Source: Caulobacter segnis (GTDB lineage Bacteria > Pseudomonadota > Alphaproteobacteria > Caulobacterales > Caulobacteraceae). From it: a stretch of 64,000 nt of DNA. Position 1 is the first letter of the stretch, and each line of letters opens with the position of its first letter. The position numbers and the translations under genes are program-made. The stretch spans positions 4,755,001-4,819,000 of the forward strand of contig NZ_CP096040.1 of the NCBI RefSeq assembly GCF_023935105.1, given 5' to 3'. Under the pieces are notes generated by a model. That model had not been told where the DNA came from. It searched no databases and was given only the letters and a program-made list of their open reading frames with translations. Shown here in pieces: positions 52,361-60,794 of the stretch.

Positions 52361-53374
52361 TCAGGCGGCCAAGGGCGCGGCGAGCGGTTCGGCGACCCGC
52401 GCGACCGCCCCGGCGGGCGGCGGCGGCGGCTCGGGGTCTGACTGGAAACTCAGGAGAAGGTCGGCGGCCTTGGAGGCCTGGGAGGCGGCGCGGAAGATGG
52501 CGCGGTTGTCCTCGCGCAGGGTCTCCAGCCAGGCGCCCAGATAGTCGGCATGGCGCACGGTCGGGGTGATGCCGAGGGTCGCGCAGACGAAGGCCGCGCC
52601 CATCTCGGCGACCAGCTCCTCGCGGCCATAGGCCTTGCCACCATAGGGGCCGGACTGGTCACGGCCCAGGCGCGAGGGGTGGCCCGTCCAGTGCGACAGT
52701 TCATGGAAGGCGGTGCGGTAATAGTTGATCTGGTCGGTGAAGGCCGGCTGCGGCGGCACCTGCACATAGTCCAGCGACGGCACATAGAAGGCCTTCTGCC
52801 CGCCGATCCTGAAGTCGGCCCCGGTGGCGGTGATCAGCGCCTCGGCGGCGGGCACGACCTGCCGTTCCGGCAACGGCGCGGCCTCACCGTCCAGCCCCTC
52901 CAGCCCCTCACCCCCCAACCCCTCGCATTGGGCGAGGTTGAAGACCTTGAAGCGCTTCAAGAACGCCACCTTGCCCGGCTCGTCGCCGTCGCGCGCGGCG
53001 CGCTCCTGCTCGGCCTTGGGCGTGAAGCGATCGGCGAAGACGACGGTCGCGCCATGCTCGCCGCGCCGCACCGCGCCCCCGGCCGCCAGGGCTTGGCGGA
53101 AGGTGACCCAGGCTTGCGAGGGATAGCCGTGCTCGAAGACCGCGCCCCAGAGCAGCAGGATATTGATCCCAGAATAGCGGCGGCCGGTCACCCCGTTGCG
53201 CGGCAGGGCCAGGGCCGCGCCCTTGGCGCGTCCCCAGGGCTGGACCCAGGGAAACCGTCCGGCCTCCAGCTGGGTGATGATCTTGCGGGTGACCTCGTCA
53301 TAGAGGCTGACCTCAGGGGGCTGGGCGGGCGCGGCCTTGGCGGCGGACCGGCGGGAAGAAGCGGACGGGCGCAT
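52361..53374 (-). CDS. ardC: ArdC-like antirestriction / ssDNA-binding zinc protein (DUF1738)
   Basis: About 337 residues from ATG 53374; a longer upstream frame has no homology. The N-domain (SLYDEVTRKIITQLEAGRFPWVQPWGR, RRYSGINILLLW) is the ssDNA-binding ArdC-N type; the C-domain has AFHELSHWTGHPSRLGRD with HExxH and EELVAEMGAAFVCATLGI, the metalloprotease part. ArdC proteins protect incoming plasmid DNA in the recipient. It is part of the element's early-transfer genes. Confidence 0.92.
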   Translation of the reverse strand: MRPSASSRRSAAKAAPAQPPEVSLYDEVTRKIITQLEAGRFPWVQPWGRAKGAALALPRNGVTGRRYSGINILLLWGAVFEHGYPSQAWVTFRQALAAGGAVRRGEHGATVVFADRFTPKAEQERAARDGDEPGKVAFLKRFKVFNLAQCEGLGGEGLEGLDGEAAPLPERQVVPAAEALITATGADFRIGGQKAFYVPSLDYVQVPPQPAFTDQINYYRTAFHELSHWTGHPSRLGRDQSGPYGGKAYGREELVAEMGAAFVCATLGITPTVRHADYLGAWLETLREDNRAIFRAASQASKAADLLLSFQSDPEPPPPPAGAVARVAEPLAAPLAA

Positions 53375-53489
53375 GAGCGGGCCTCCATCACCGCCCCAAA
53401 ACCCCACCCCCCTTTCCGGGGAAAGGAAAACAAGGAGCGTCATCGCGCAGCGCGCGATGGCCGCTGCTCGCACCGTAAGCGCCCTAGCT

Positions 53490-53873
53490 TCAGGCCGCCG
53501 TCCCCGCCCCGCCCGTGACCTGGCGCTCAACAATGCGGATGGACTTAGCCGCCGAGGACTTGCGTTGGGCCGCGTGCCGCCAGGCCGCCGACAGAACCAG
53601 TTCCACGACGTCGTCCTCGACCGCCGCCAGACGGACCAGAACGATGCCCGCGCGCCGGCGCCCGCCTGGCTCGGGGGCCAGGCCCTCGGACAGGGACAGC
53701 GCCCAGTCCCGATCACGCCGATAGAGCTTGACCACCGCCCAGCCGGCGGCCGGCCATCCGAGGGTCGCGAAGGCCTTGCCGCCAAACCGGTACTGCACCG
53801 TGTCGAGGATCGGATAGGTCACCACGCCGTGGCCGGCGCGCACGGCAAGGGTCGAAAAGACTTCCGGGGTCAT
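53490..53873 (-). CDS. YjbR/MmcQ-like protein of the mobile element
   Basis: 127 residues from ATG 53873 (MTPEVFSTLAVRAGHGVVT). The pattern YRFGGKAFATLGWPAAGWAVVKLYRRD, then a C-terminal VLVRLAAVEDDVVELVLSAAWRHAAQRK, fits the CyaY-like MmcQ/YjbR fold (DNA-binding proposed). A copy often follows ardC in these elements. Function unproven. Confidence 0.72.
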   Translation of the reverse strand: MTPEVFSTLAVRAGHGVVTYPILDTVQYRFGGKAFATLGWPAAGWAVVKLYRRDRDWALSLSEGLAPEPGGRRRAGIVLVRLAAVEDDVVELVLSAAWRHAAQRKSSAAKSIRIVERQVTGGAGTAA

Positions 53874-54041
53874 CGCGGTCCTCGTTGGCGGGGCGCGCAT
53901 CCCAAGCCGAGTCGCCCACCCCAACAACCTCCGCGCCGCCTGCGTCAGGAGCGGACGCCACGCCACCGCGCCCCGTGCTAACTCAAAACACCCAAGCTAG
54001 AAGTTCCCGTTCCGTTCGCACCCTGCTAGAACGGCGAGGCC

Positions 54042-55118
54042 ATGGAGTCGGCCACCCGCAAGATCATCCATATCGACATGGACGCCTTCTTCGCGTCGGT
54101 CGAACAGCGCGACGACCCGAGCCTGCGCGGCAAGCCCGTGGTGGTCGGCTCGCCGGCCGCGCGCGGCGTCATCGCTGCGGCCAGCTACGAGGCGCGTCAG
54201 TTCGGCGTGCGCTCGGCCATGCCGTCCAGTACGGCCCTGCGCAAATGCCCCGAGCTGATCTTCGTGCCGCACCGGCGCGAGGTCTATTCCGCGGTGTCGC
54301 GGCAGATCCACGGCATCTTCGCCCAGTATGCCGACCTGATCGAACCGTTGTCGCTGGACGAGGCCTATCTCGACGTCACCGCCAACAAGGCCGGGATCGA
54401 CACGGCGACGGAGACGGCGCGGGTCGTGCGCGCCCGTATCCTGGAGGAGACCGGTCTGACGGCCTCGGCCGGCATCTCCTACAACAAGTTCCTGGCCAAG
54501 CTGGCCTCGGATCAGAACAAGCCCAACGGCCAGTTCGTGGTCGCACCGGGGCGCGGCGAAGCCTTCGTCGCTGGCCTGCCCATCGGCCGCTTCCACGGGG
54601 TCGGCGAGGTCACCGAAGCCAAGATGAAGCGCCTGGACATCCACACGGGCGAGGATCTGCGCCGCCAGAGCCTGACGTTCCTGCAGCAGCACTTCGGCCG
54701 CTCCGGCGCCTGGTTCCATGGGATCGCGCGCGGGATCGACGAGCGGCCGGTCAATCCGGACCGCGAGCGAAAGTCCTCCGGATCAGAGACCACCTTCGAG
54801 ACCGATCTGCTGGACACCGACCGCATCGAGGCCGAGGTCGCCGCCCTCGCCGATAAGGTCTTCACCTGGTGCGAGAAGGCGCAGGCCTTCGGACGCACCG
54901 CGACGGTGAAGATCAAGTACGCCGACTTCGAGCAAGCCACCCGCAGCCGCTCGCTCCCCGGCGTCATCGCCGACCCAACCACCCTGCGGCAGGTCAGCCA
55001 GGACCTCGTCCGCTCGGTCTATCCGCTCAGGGTCGGCGTGCGCCTGCTCGGCGTCAGCATCTCCAACTTCGAGGCCAGCGCCCCCCAACACACGGCCCAA
55101 GCCCTGCTGCCGGTCTAA
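54042..55118 (+). CDS. dinB: DNA polymerase IV
   Basis: 358 residues. Y-family motifs: IIHIDMDAFFASVEQRDDP (metal Asp), GVIAAASYEARQFGVRSAMP, SLDEAYLDV (catalytic Asp-Glu) and ASAGISYNKFLAKLASDQNKP; the little-finger domain follows. The usual C-terminal beta-clamp motif is not obvious; the protein ends AQALLPV. Translesion synthesis under DNA damage. The gene borders the element's last gene; no LexA box could be confirmed. Confidence 0.95.
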   Translation: MESATRKIIHIDMDAFFASVEQRDDPSLRGKPVVVGSPAARGVIAAASYEARQFGVRSAMPSSTALRKCPELIFVPHRREVYSAVSRQIHGIFAQYADLIEPLSLDEAYLDVTANKAGIDTATETARVVRARILEETGLTASAGISYNKFLAKLASDQNKPNGQFVVAPGRGEAFVAGLPIGRFHGVGEVTEAKMKRLDIHTGEDLRRQSLTFLQQHFGRSGAWFHGIARGIDERPVNPDRERKSSGSETTFETDLLDTDRIEAEVAALADKVFTWCEKAQAFGRTATVKIKYADFEQATRSRSLPGVIADPTTLRQVSQDLVRSVYPLRVGVRLLGVSISNFEASAPQHTAQALLPV

Positions 55119-55336
55119 CGCACGGTCCAGGGCTTCATTGTCACGACGAACAGCGTGAAGAGCACCACATAGGTCACCAGGCCCGCCACCGGTGTCACCG
55201 CCCCAACCCAAGCTCGCCAGGCCATCAGCACCAGGCCCGTGGGCATGACGGCGACCGACAGGCAGCCCAGCCAAAGCACCGCCTCGGCGCCCCAGACCGG
55301 AAACCCACTCGCTGCGTCCTCGTCGCGTCGCCCCAC
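55115..55336 (-). CDS. Small two-segment membrane protein (73 residues), convergent with dinB
   Basis: From GTG 55336 with GGAGGGG about six bases upstream, the product has two hydrophobic segments (VLWLGCLSVAVMPTGLVLMAW and VTPVAGLVTYVVLFTLFVVTM) and a short basic tail. Its stop overlaps the dinB stop region. The longer frame reaching further upstream has no start better supported. No family recognised; the hydrophobic pattern and ribosome site are the evidence. Confidence 0.5.
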   Translation of the reverse strand: MGRRDEDAASGFPVWGAEAVLWLGCLSVAVMPTGLVLMAWRAWVGAVTPVAGLVTYVVLFTLFVVTMKPWTVR

Positions 55337-55463
55337 GCGCCCCTCCTCGCCCGACCAACCCGCAAAATACTCGCATAAGGCGAACCTCCATGCTACCGCT
55401 TCCCAGCCTTCCGCCACGCCCAGATAGCGTCTGCCTGCGGAAGCTGGCCCAGGGGGGACCGCC

Positions 55464-56759
55464 ATGTTCGTGACGCCGCGTTCGATCCGCTGGCTCGCCG
55501 CCACACTGCTCGCCGCCCTCCTAACGATCGCAGCCCCCACAACCTCCCTCGCCCAGGAGACGGTGACGCCGAGCGACCGCGTCACCCGCAACGTCGTGGT
55601 TCGGGCCGAACCGTCGACCAGCGCCGCGCCGGTCGACAAGATGCCGCCAGGCGCGATCCTGCCGCTAGTCGGCGATGTCCCCGGCTGGTTTCGTATCCAG
55701 CTGCCCAATGGGCGGCAGGGTTATGTCTCCAAGGCCTGGACCGATCTGTCCTCCGCGCGCCTGGCCAGCGCCGGCCGCACCTTCAAGGTCCACATCATCG
55801 ATGTCGGCACCGGCCTGGCGGTGTTCGTCGAGGGCCAGGATTTCGCCCTGCTCTATGACGCCGGCAGCCAGGACGACCTGGCCCAGGGCCCGGGCAACCG
55901 GGTGGTCGCTTACATCCGCGCTGTCCGCCCCGATCTCAAGCGGCTTGACCACGTGATCCTCAGCCACCCACACAAGGATCACCTCGAGCTGATGCCGGAC
56001 GTGTTCGACGCCTTCCAGGTCGCCAACGTCTGGGAGTCCGGCCGGGTCAACAAGACGGCCGGCTACTGCAAGTTCCTCAAGAAGGTCGTGGCCGAGGGCG
56101 CGATCTACCACGACGCCATCGCCTCGAACGCCACGCGGACGGTCACCTTTAGCGGCAGCAGCTGCAAGGGGCCCGTCACCATCACCGAAGGCCCGATGAT
56201 GACGGCCGCGCCCATCGTCCTGGGCGCCCAGGCCCAGATGAGCCTGCTCTACCGCGACGCCCAGCCCTATGCCGACCCGAACGGCAACAGCGTCGTCACG
56301 CGCCTGGACCTGGGCGATAAGCGCATCCTGCTGGCCGGTGACGCTGAAGGCGGCGAGCGCGAGCCGCCCAGCGCGACGCCGCAGGCCAACTCTATCGAGG
56401 CCCGGCTACTGGCCTGCTGCAAACCCGAACTAGCCGCCGATGCGCTTATCGTCGGCCACCACGGCAGCCTGACCTCCTCCCGCAACGCCTTCCTCGACGC
56501 CGTCGGCGCCAAGGTCTTCGTGATCTCGTCAGGCCCCTACCCGTACAAATCCGTGACCTTGCCCGACAGGGAGATCATCCAGACGCTCGAAGCCCGCGGC
56601 CAGGTCTATCGCACCGACCTCAAGGACGCCGACTGCGGCGCCGACCCGGCCAAACCCGGCCCCGACAGCGACGAAAGTCCCGGGGGCTGCAGCAACGTCC
56701 TGATCACGATCGCGCCGACCACCGCGCTAGCCGTCACCTACCTGAAGCCGATTGACTAG
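55464..56759 (+). CDS. Exported SH3b plus metallo-beta-lactamase-fold protein (ComEC/Rec2-like domain)
   Basis: 431 residues. A signal peptide (LAATLLAALLTIAAPTTSLAQ) precedes an SH3-like domain (residues 35-100: VVRAEPSTSAAPVDKMPPG, GRQGYVSKAW) and an MBL domain with VHIIDVGTGLAVFV, LSHPHKDHLELMP (metal-binding HxHxDH), LLAGDAEGGE and VGHHGS. This MBL type is the one in ComEC nucleases, but here it is a stand-alone exported enzyme, probably periplasmic or secreted and wall-associated via SH3b. Substrate unknown, nucleic acid possible. Confidence 0.88.
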   Translation: MFVTPRSIRWLAATLLAALLTIAAPTTSLAQETVTPSDRVTRNVVVRAEPSTSAAPVDKMPPGAILPLVGDVPGWFRIQLPNGRQGYVSKAWTDLSSARLASAGRTFKVHIIDVGTGLAVFVEGQDFALLYDAGSQDDLAQGPGNRVVAYIRAVRPDLKRLDHVILSHPHKDHLELMPDVFDAFQVANVWESGRVNKTAGYCKFLKKVVAEGAIYHDAIASNATRTVTFSGSSCKGPVTITEGPMMTAAPIVLGAQAQMSLLYRDAQPYADPNGNSVVTRLDLGDKRILLAGDAEGGEREPPSATPQANSIEARLLACCKPELAADALIVGHHGSLTSSRNAFLDAVGAKVFVISSGPYPYKSVTLPDREIIQTLEARGQVYRTDLKDADCGADPAKPGPDSDESPGGCSNVLITIAPTTALAVTYLKPID

Positions 56760-57254
56760 AACCACTCGCTGCCGTTGGCGACGCTCCGGAGCCTAGCCGC
56801 TCGCCAGAGCCGCATCGAGCGCTTCAACCCACGGAACAAGATCTGCTCCCCCAGGGGCGTTGCGAAGCTCAAGCCCCAGTTCATCCATCTCAAGTCGCGA
56901 TCTTACGGTAGAGGGTCGATCGGCTGGTGCCCCGTGCGTGCCGGCACGGTCTTGAGGCGGACGATGCGGTCGAGATCGGCCATCGTTTCAAGCTCCACAG
57001 ACTGGGATCTGAAGGCATTCGAGGGGCCAGAATTGGATTGCTCGCTGCTGGCTGCAAGGCCTCGCGGGGCCAGGTCGAACTCTGGGAAACAAAGACAGGC
57101 CATGGGCGCCTCTAGCGAAGGTGAAGCCGTAGCGGCGCGGCGATCTGTTCGAAAAGCGCAAACTGCGACGGAGTACTGACCCAGCGCCGCTGGCCGGACA
57201 CCCCTGAAGACACAAACGCCCCCAGACCGACGCGAAGATGCGCGCGCTAAGGCA
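56760..57254. other. Gap with remnants of a mobile-element regulator
   Basis: About 500 bases. Except for the AlpA remnant at 56890-56983, nothing coding is convincing. Confidence 0.5.
56890..56983 (-). pseudogene. AlpA-like regulator remnant
   Basis: From ATG 56983: MADLDRIVRLKTVPARTG, the first helix of AlpA/phage-type regulators, then a one-base shift; the next frame reads TSRSTLYRKIAT and stops, matching the family's recognition helix (SRSTLYRKI). The normal remaining 40 or so residues are missing. It marks a lost integrated element near the hybrid kinase gene. Confidence 0.7.
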
Positions 57255-58823
57255 CTAAAAGGCTCGCGGCCCCTTAACGTCATCGACTCCAAACTGGAGT
57301 TTGCGGGCGCGCACATCACTCACGAGGCGCATAATGAGGTCCGGTCTCAGCGGCTTTGGTAAGAAGCCGTCAAAATCGCCCATGGTCTCCACCGTTTCCC
57401 GACCGTCGAGGACGTCGGCCGAGACGGCAAAGACAGGCAAGTCAGCGCCGTTTGGGAGCGCCCGAATGGCTTGCAAGGCGGCGATGCCGTCCATCTTGGG
57501 CATGCGAAGATCAAGCAGGCAAAGATCGAAAGCGCCCGCCTCGGCGGCGCCGACGGCTTCAATGCCGTTGGCCGTCAAGGTCACGTCGCACTGCGCGGCG
57601 TCGAGAATGCGTTTGAGCAGCAGCTGAATTGTCGCGTTGTCCTCGGCGACCAACACCGAGAGCCTTTCCGCATCGTGCTCCGGCCCAGGCGCCGGCGCTG
57701 CAGCCTCCGGCGCTTGGGCGAGCGGGGCGGGCACGGAAAAGAAAAAGCGAGATCCTCGTCCAAGGATGCTTTCGGCGTCGATATGCCCGCCCATCGCCGC
57801 GATCAAGTCCGACGAAATCGCCAAGCCCAGACCCGTGCCCCCGAAGGTCCGGTTGAGACTTTCCACGCCCTGCTCGAACGGTTTGAAAAGGCGCGACTTC
57901 TCTTCGGCGGCAAAGCCGCCACCCGTGTCGCTGACCTCGCAAGACAACGCGTTGGTTTCCCAACGCGCCGACAACGTGACACTACCCTGCGCGGTGAACT
58001 TGATGGCGTTGGCTAGAAGATTGGTGATGACCTGACGCACCCTTAGGCCGTCAATGAGAGCGAAGGCCGGCAGATCGACCTCCTCCACCGCGAGAACCAG
58101 ACCTTTCTCGCTGGCGCGAGTGCGAAGCAGCGCCGCCACGGAATGGAGCAAGTGGCTGAGATTGACGGCGGTCGGCTCCAGGCGAGTCCCCCCCGCCTCA
58201 TGCTGGGCAAGGTCTAGCACGTCGTTCACGAGCGCCTGCAGCGAGTCCGACGCATCGACGATCGCGGCGATGCAGCTCCTTTGTTCATCGTTCAGCGTTG
58301 TCTTGGCCAGCACATGCGCCATGCCGACAATGCCCGTCAGCGGCGTGCGCAGCTCATGGCTCATATTGGCTAGAAACCGCCCCTTGGTATGAGCCGCGGC
58401 CTCTGCCCGTTGACGGGCTTCCGCAAGCGCTTCAAGCGCTTTCATGTGTTCGGTGACCTCGAAACGGATGGCCAAATAGCCGAGCACGACGCCATCTGAT
58501 CCCACCTGCGGCACGATGGTGGTATCGACCCAGTAGAGCTCGCCATCCTTCCGTCGGTTACAAAGCGTCCCCGTCCAAGTTTCGCCGCGCGCGATCGTCC
58601 GATACATGCCCACGAAAAATGCACGTTCGTGGCAGCCTGAGTTGAGGATGCGGTGATTGGCTCCGATCAGCTCATCCTGGCTAAACCCACTGATGCGGCA
58701 AAACAGTTCGTTGCAGTGGACGATGGTGCCACTCACGTCCGTGGCTGCAACGATTGCCGCCTGGTCGAGGGCGCTGGCGACGAACGCATCCTCCAGCGGA
58801 CTACTTTTCGCGTGAGTTCCCAT
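57255..58823 (-). CDS. Hybrid sensor histidine kinase (PAS-HK-REC)
   Basis: 522 residues, no membrane segments. PAS domain (about 20-125: DVSGTIVHCNELFCRISGFSQDELIG), HisKA with FLANMSHELRTPLTGI (His 156), HATPase (NLLANAIKF, DTGGGFAAEEKSRLFKPFEQ, GTGLGLAISSDLIAAMGG) and a C-terminal receiver (VLVAEDNATIQLLLKR, LCLLDLRMPKMDGIAALQ). A cytoplasmic sensor, with the PAS possibly binding heme or flavin. No output regulator is adjacent. A 16-bp palindrome lies 128 bases upstream of the start. Confidence 0.93.
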   Translation of the reverse strand: MGTHAKSSPLEDAFVASALDQAAIVAATDVSGTIVHCNELFCRISGFSQDELIGANHRILNSGCHERAFFVGMYRTIARGETWTGTLCNRRKDGELYWVDTTIVPQVGSDGVVLGYLAIRFEVTEHMKALEALAEARQRAEAAAHTKGRFLANMSHELRTPLTGIVGMAHVLAKTTLNDEQRSCIAAIVDASDSLQALVNDVLDLAQHEAGGTRLEPTAVNLSHLLHSVAALLRTRASEKGLVLAVEEVDLPAFALIDGLRVRQVITNLLANAIKFTAQGSVTLSARWETNALSCEVSDTGGGFAAEEKSRLFKPFEQGVESLNRTFGGTGLGLAISSDLIAAMGGHIDAESILGRGSRFFFSVPAPLAQAPEAAAPAPGPEHDAERLSVLVAEDNATIQLLLKRILDAAQCDVTLTANGIEAVGAAEAGAFDLCLLDLRMPKMDGIAALQAIRALPNGADLPVFAVSADVLDGRETVETMGDFDGFLPKPLRPDLIMRLVSDVRARKLQFGVDDVKGPRAF

Positions 58824-59239
58824 GCTTCCCCAGCGGAACGGTTCTGACCGACCAGCGCGTCATTCCAGCCGTAAGTAGTGCTGAGAAAATATTCGCAAGT
58901 CCATGCGTCAAATAGACTCTTAACGGCACCGCTTACCGCCGTGAATTTCTAGTGAACGCGTTCACTCAAAAGCCGGAAATTCTGCGGATAAGTTAACTGC
59001 CATGAGCGCTCGACGTGACGACGATCGGCCCTATCGAAATTCAAACCTGCTTGTCCGACGACCGAGCAGTCGGAAGCGGTGTTTATCCAATGCAAAGCAT
59101 CCCGATGTCTGACGACAAGGACCCGTTCGCCGTTTCCCGGCCCTAGCGACCATCGGCGCGGCAGTCCCGGACGCGGCCATTGCCCGCTGCGCCGAAAAGA
59201 CCGACGTGGAGATCGACAAGGAGCTAGAGGCCAAGGTGA
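58824..59239. other. Gap with a palindrome and a short coding-like stretch
   Basis: About 415 bases. It holds the palindrome at 58951-58966. From ATG 59106 a frame (MSDDKDPFAVSRP) ends early but would continue (LATIGAAVPDAAIARCAEKTDVEIDKELEAKVIVE) after adding one C near 59142; this could be a short gene in front of the HTH gene, but no family is recognised. Confidence 0.5.
58951..58966. promoter_or_regulatory. Perfect 16-bp palindrome agtgaacgcgttcact
   Basis: Self-complementary over all 16 bases. Typical in size and form for a LacI- or TetR-type operator (TGAACGCGTTCA core). It lies 128 bases before the hybrid kinase gene and 270 bases before the HTH gene; no local regulator of these families is present. 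Confidence 0.6.
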
Positions 59240-59575
59240 TTGTGGAGACCTGTCATAAGCAAGCGCAAGTTTAAGAGCGACACCTTCGAGGCGATCCATG
59301 ACAACGTCGCCGGGATGTACCGGGCCGGCACGATAGACAAGGCCACGATGCGCGACTTCGACGCCGCATGCCTGACCGTGCCGCCGATGATCGAGCCCGC
59401 GCAGATCAAGCAGCTCCGCGAGAGCAATCACGTCAGCCAACCGATCTTTGCCCGCTATCTCAACACCAGCGAGAGCGCCGTGGAGAAGTGGGAGGCCGGC
59501 GCCAAGAAACCGAGCGGTGCCGCGCTCAAATTACTGGCGATTGCGCAGAAGCATGGGCTTCAGATCCTGATTTAA
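59240..59575 (+). CDS. HigA/NadS-like XRE-family antitoxin-type regulator
   Basis: 111 residues (start TTG 59240; the methionine-free first part ISKRKFKSDTFEAIHDNVAGMYRAGTIDKATMRDFD aligns with NadS-type proteins). The C-terminal HTH is IKQLRESNHVSQPIFARYLNTSESAVEKWEAGAKKPSGAALKLL. The family is normally the second gene of a toxin-antitoxin pair after a RelE-type toxin; no such toxin is recognisable upstream, so it may be an orphan. A run of 15 G follows the stop codon. Confidence 0.85.
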   Translation: MWRPVISKRKFKSDTFEAIHDNVAGMYRAGTIDKATMRDFDAACLTVPPMIEPAQIKQLRESNHVSQPIFARYLNTSESAVEKWEAGAKKPSGAALKLLAIAQKHGLQILI

Positions 59576-59590
59576 GGGGGGGGGGGGGGG
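59576..59590. repeat. Poly-G run of 15
   Basis: Fifteen consecutive G right after the HTH stop codon. Such a long run is rare and could be slippage-prone or an assembly error. Confidence 0.7.
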
Positions 59591-59667
59591 CTTCCGGGAC
59601 ATGCTCTGCTTTTTAGGAACGTTCTATAATATTTATGTTCAAGGAAATGATTACTGTTCGCGCTGTA

Positions 59668-60141
59668 TTATGGGGCGTGTTCAAGTCTAACGCGCGCCAA
59701 AAGCCCCTTCAACAGGCTGACTTCCTCACGAGAGAGCTTTCCCGTAAGCGCCTTGTCGTGTTCTTCGGCCCGAGCGATCAAGTCGGGAAGCGCGCGGCGT
59801 CCTGCTGCAGAGAGTTCCAACGCGAAGGCGCGCCCATCGGGTGAAGGCGCACGTTCAATCAAATGCTGCTCCTCCAGGGCGCTGATGATCGAGGTGGCGC
59901 CCGAGCGAGCGATGCCCATGGCCTTGGCGATGTCGATCTGCTTGAGGCCCGGATTCTCAGCGATGAGCACTAGGGCGGTGAACCGTTGCGTTGTGAGCCC
60001 CGTGCCGATCATCGCCTCCGCAAAGGCATCTCGGACCCTAAACTTGGCTTGTCGAATGGCGTGGCCGAGCAGGCGGTCGAGCACGCCCCCACTAAGGAGT
60101 GCGCCCTCGGGATCGGAGCGCGGTGGATTGCGAGCTTTCAT
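59668..60141 (-). CDS. MarR-family transcriptional regulator
   Basis: 157 residues. ATG 60141 (MKARNPPRSDPEG) has GGGA eight bases upstream and is preferred over earlier in-frame starts. The winged helix is LTTQRFTALVLIAENPGLKQIDIAKAMGIARSGATSIISALEEQHLIERAPSPDGRAFALELSAAGRRAL. MarR proteins are small-molecule-responsive repressors, usually of a neighbouring gene; none is obvious here, so it may act elsewhere or on its own promoter. A perfect inverted repeat lies about 107 bases upstream. Confidence 0.9.
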   Translation of the reverse strand: MKARNPPRSDPEGALLSGGVLDRLLGHAIRQAKFRVRDAFAEAMIGTGLTTQRFTALVLIAENPGLKQIDIAKAMGIARSGATSIISALEEQHLIERAPSPDGRAFALELSAAGRRALPDLIARAEEHDKALTGKLSREEVSLLKGLLARVRLEHAP

Positions 60142-60465
60142 CAGAGTTCCCATTGGCCGTTTGGCGCGGCTCTTAAGCGACTGCGACACCAGGTCGCAAC
60201 TGCGCGTGGCGCAAACGCTCAAGGTCAAGATTTGAATGTGATGCCTTTCGGAAGACTAGAATCTTCCGAGATGCGTCAGATTTAAAAAAATACGCAATAA
60301 TAACAAAATCTTATAATGTATATCCCCCGCTGAAGATAGAGAAAATGCGCTTCTGGTATGTGAAACATTGTCGCAACCAAGCTTAATATTGGATTCATTC
60401 CCGCATCGCATGATGCCAAAATGTAACGCAGCATAACAAAATTTTTGCGCGGGGCGGAGGGTTGT
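60142..60465. promoter_or_regulatory. AT-rich promoter region between MarR and chemotaxis genes
   Basis: About 320 bases, markedly AT-rich from 60280 to 60440 (runs such as taaaaaaatacgcaataataac) in contrast with the surrounding GC-rich DNA. It must carry promoters for the divergent marR gene and chemotaxis operon. No CtrA full site could be confirmed. Confidence 0.6.
60248..60269. promoter_or_regulatory. Inverted repeat, possible MarR operator
   Basis: tcggaaga-ctagaa-tcttccga: perfect 8-bp arms, 22 bases in total, a size typical of MarR operators. It is 107 bases upstream of the marR start codon. Confidence 0.45.
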
Positions 60466-60792
60466 ATGCGCACTCATCATGAGGGTGTTGATCTTGTCAC
60501 TTGGGCTCCTCGCGGAGAGCTCACCCTGCCGTTCGTCGCCGCACAACATAGCGAACTTCGAGCGCTGCTCGCTTCGAGTTCAGGGGTCGAAATCGATCTC
60601 GAAGCGATCGACGACGTCGATCTCGCTGGTGTGCAGATTTTGCTGTCGGCACGCCTCAGCGCGGCTGCGCAAGGCAAATCTTTGGCCCTAACCAAGGCTC
60701 CAACCGCAGCATTTTCGGCCGTGCTTGAGCGAGGCGGCCTGCTGGAGTCTGGCGATCTTCGGAGCTTTTGGCGTTTGGGCAGGGAGGGCTGA
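60466..60792 (+). CDS. STAS-domain protein of the chemotaxis operon
   Basis: About 108 residues from ATG 60466 with GGCGGAGGG upstream. The STAS fold is seen in GELTLPFVAAQHSELRALLASSSGVEIDLEAIDDVDLAGVQILLSARLSAAAQGKSLAL; the usual phosphorylatable Ser position in (D.S..G...L) is Asp-Leu-Ala (DDVDLAGVQ), so phosphorylation at that site is unlikely. It is the first gene of the che operon, where STAS proteins of this type are common and poorly understood. Confidence 0.85.
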   Translation: MRTHHEGVDLVTWAPRGELTLPFVAAQHSELRALLASSSGVEIDLEAIDDVDLAGVQILLSARLSAAAQGKSLALTKAPTAAFSAVLERGGLLESGDLRSFWRLGREG

Positions 60793-60794
60793 GC

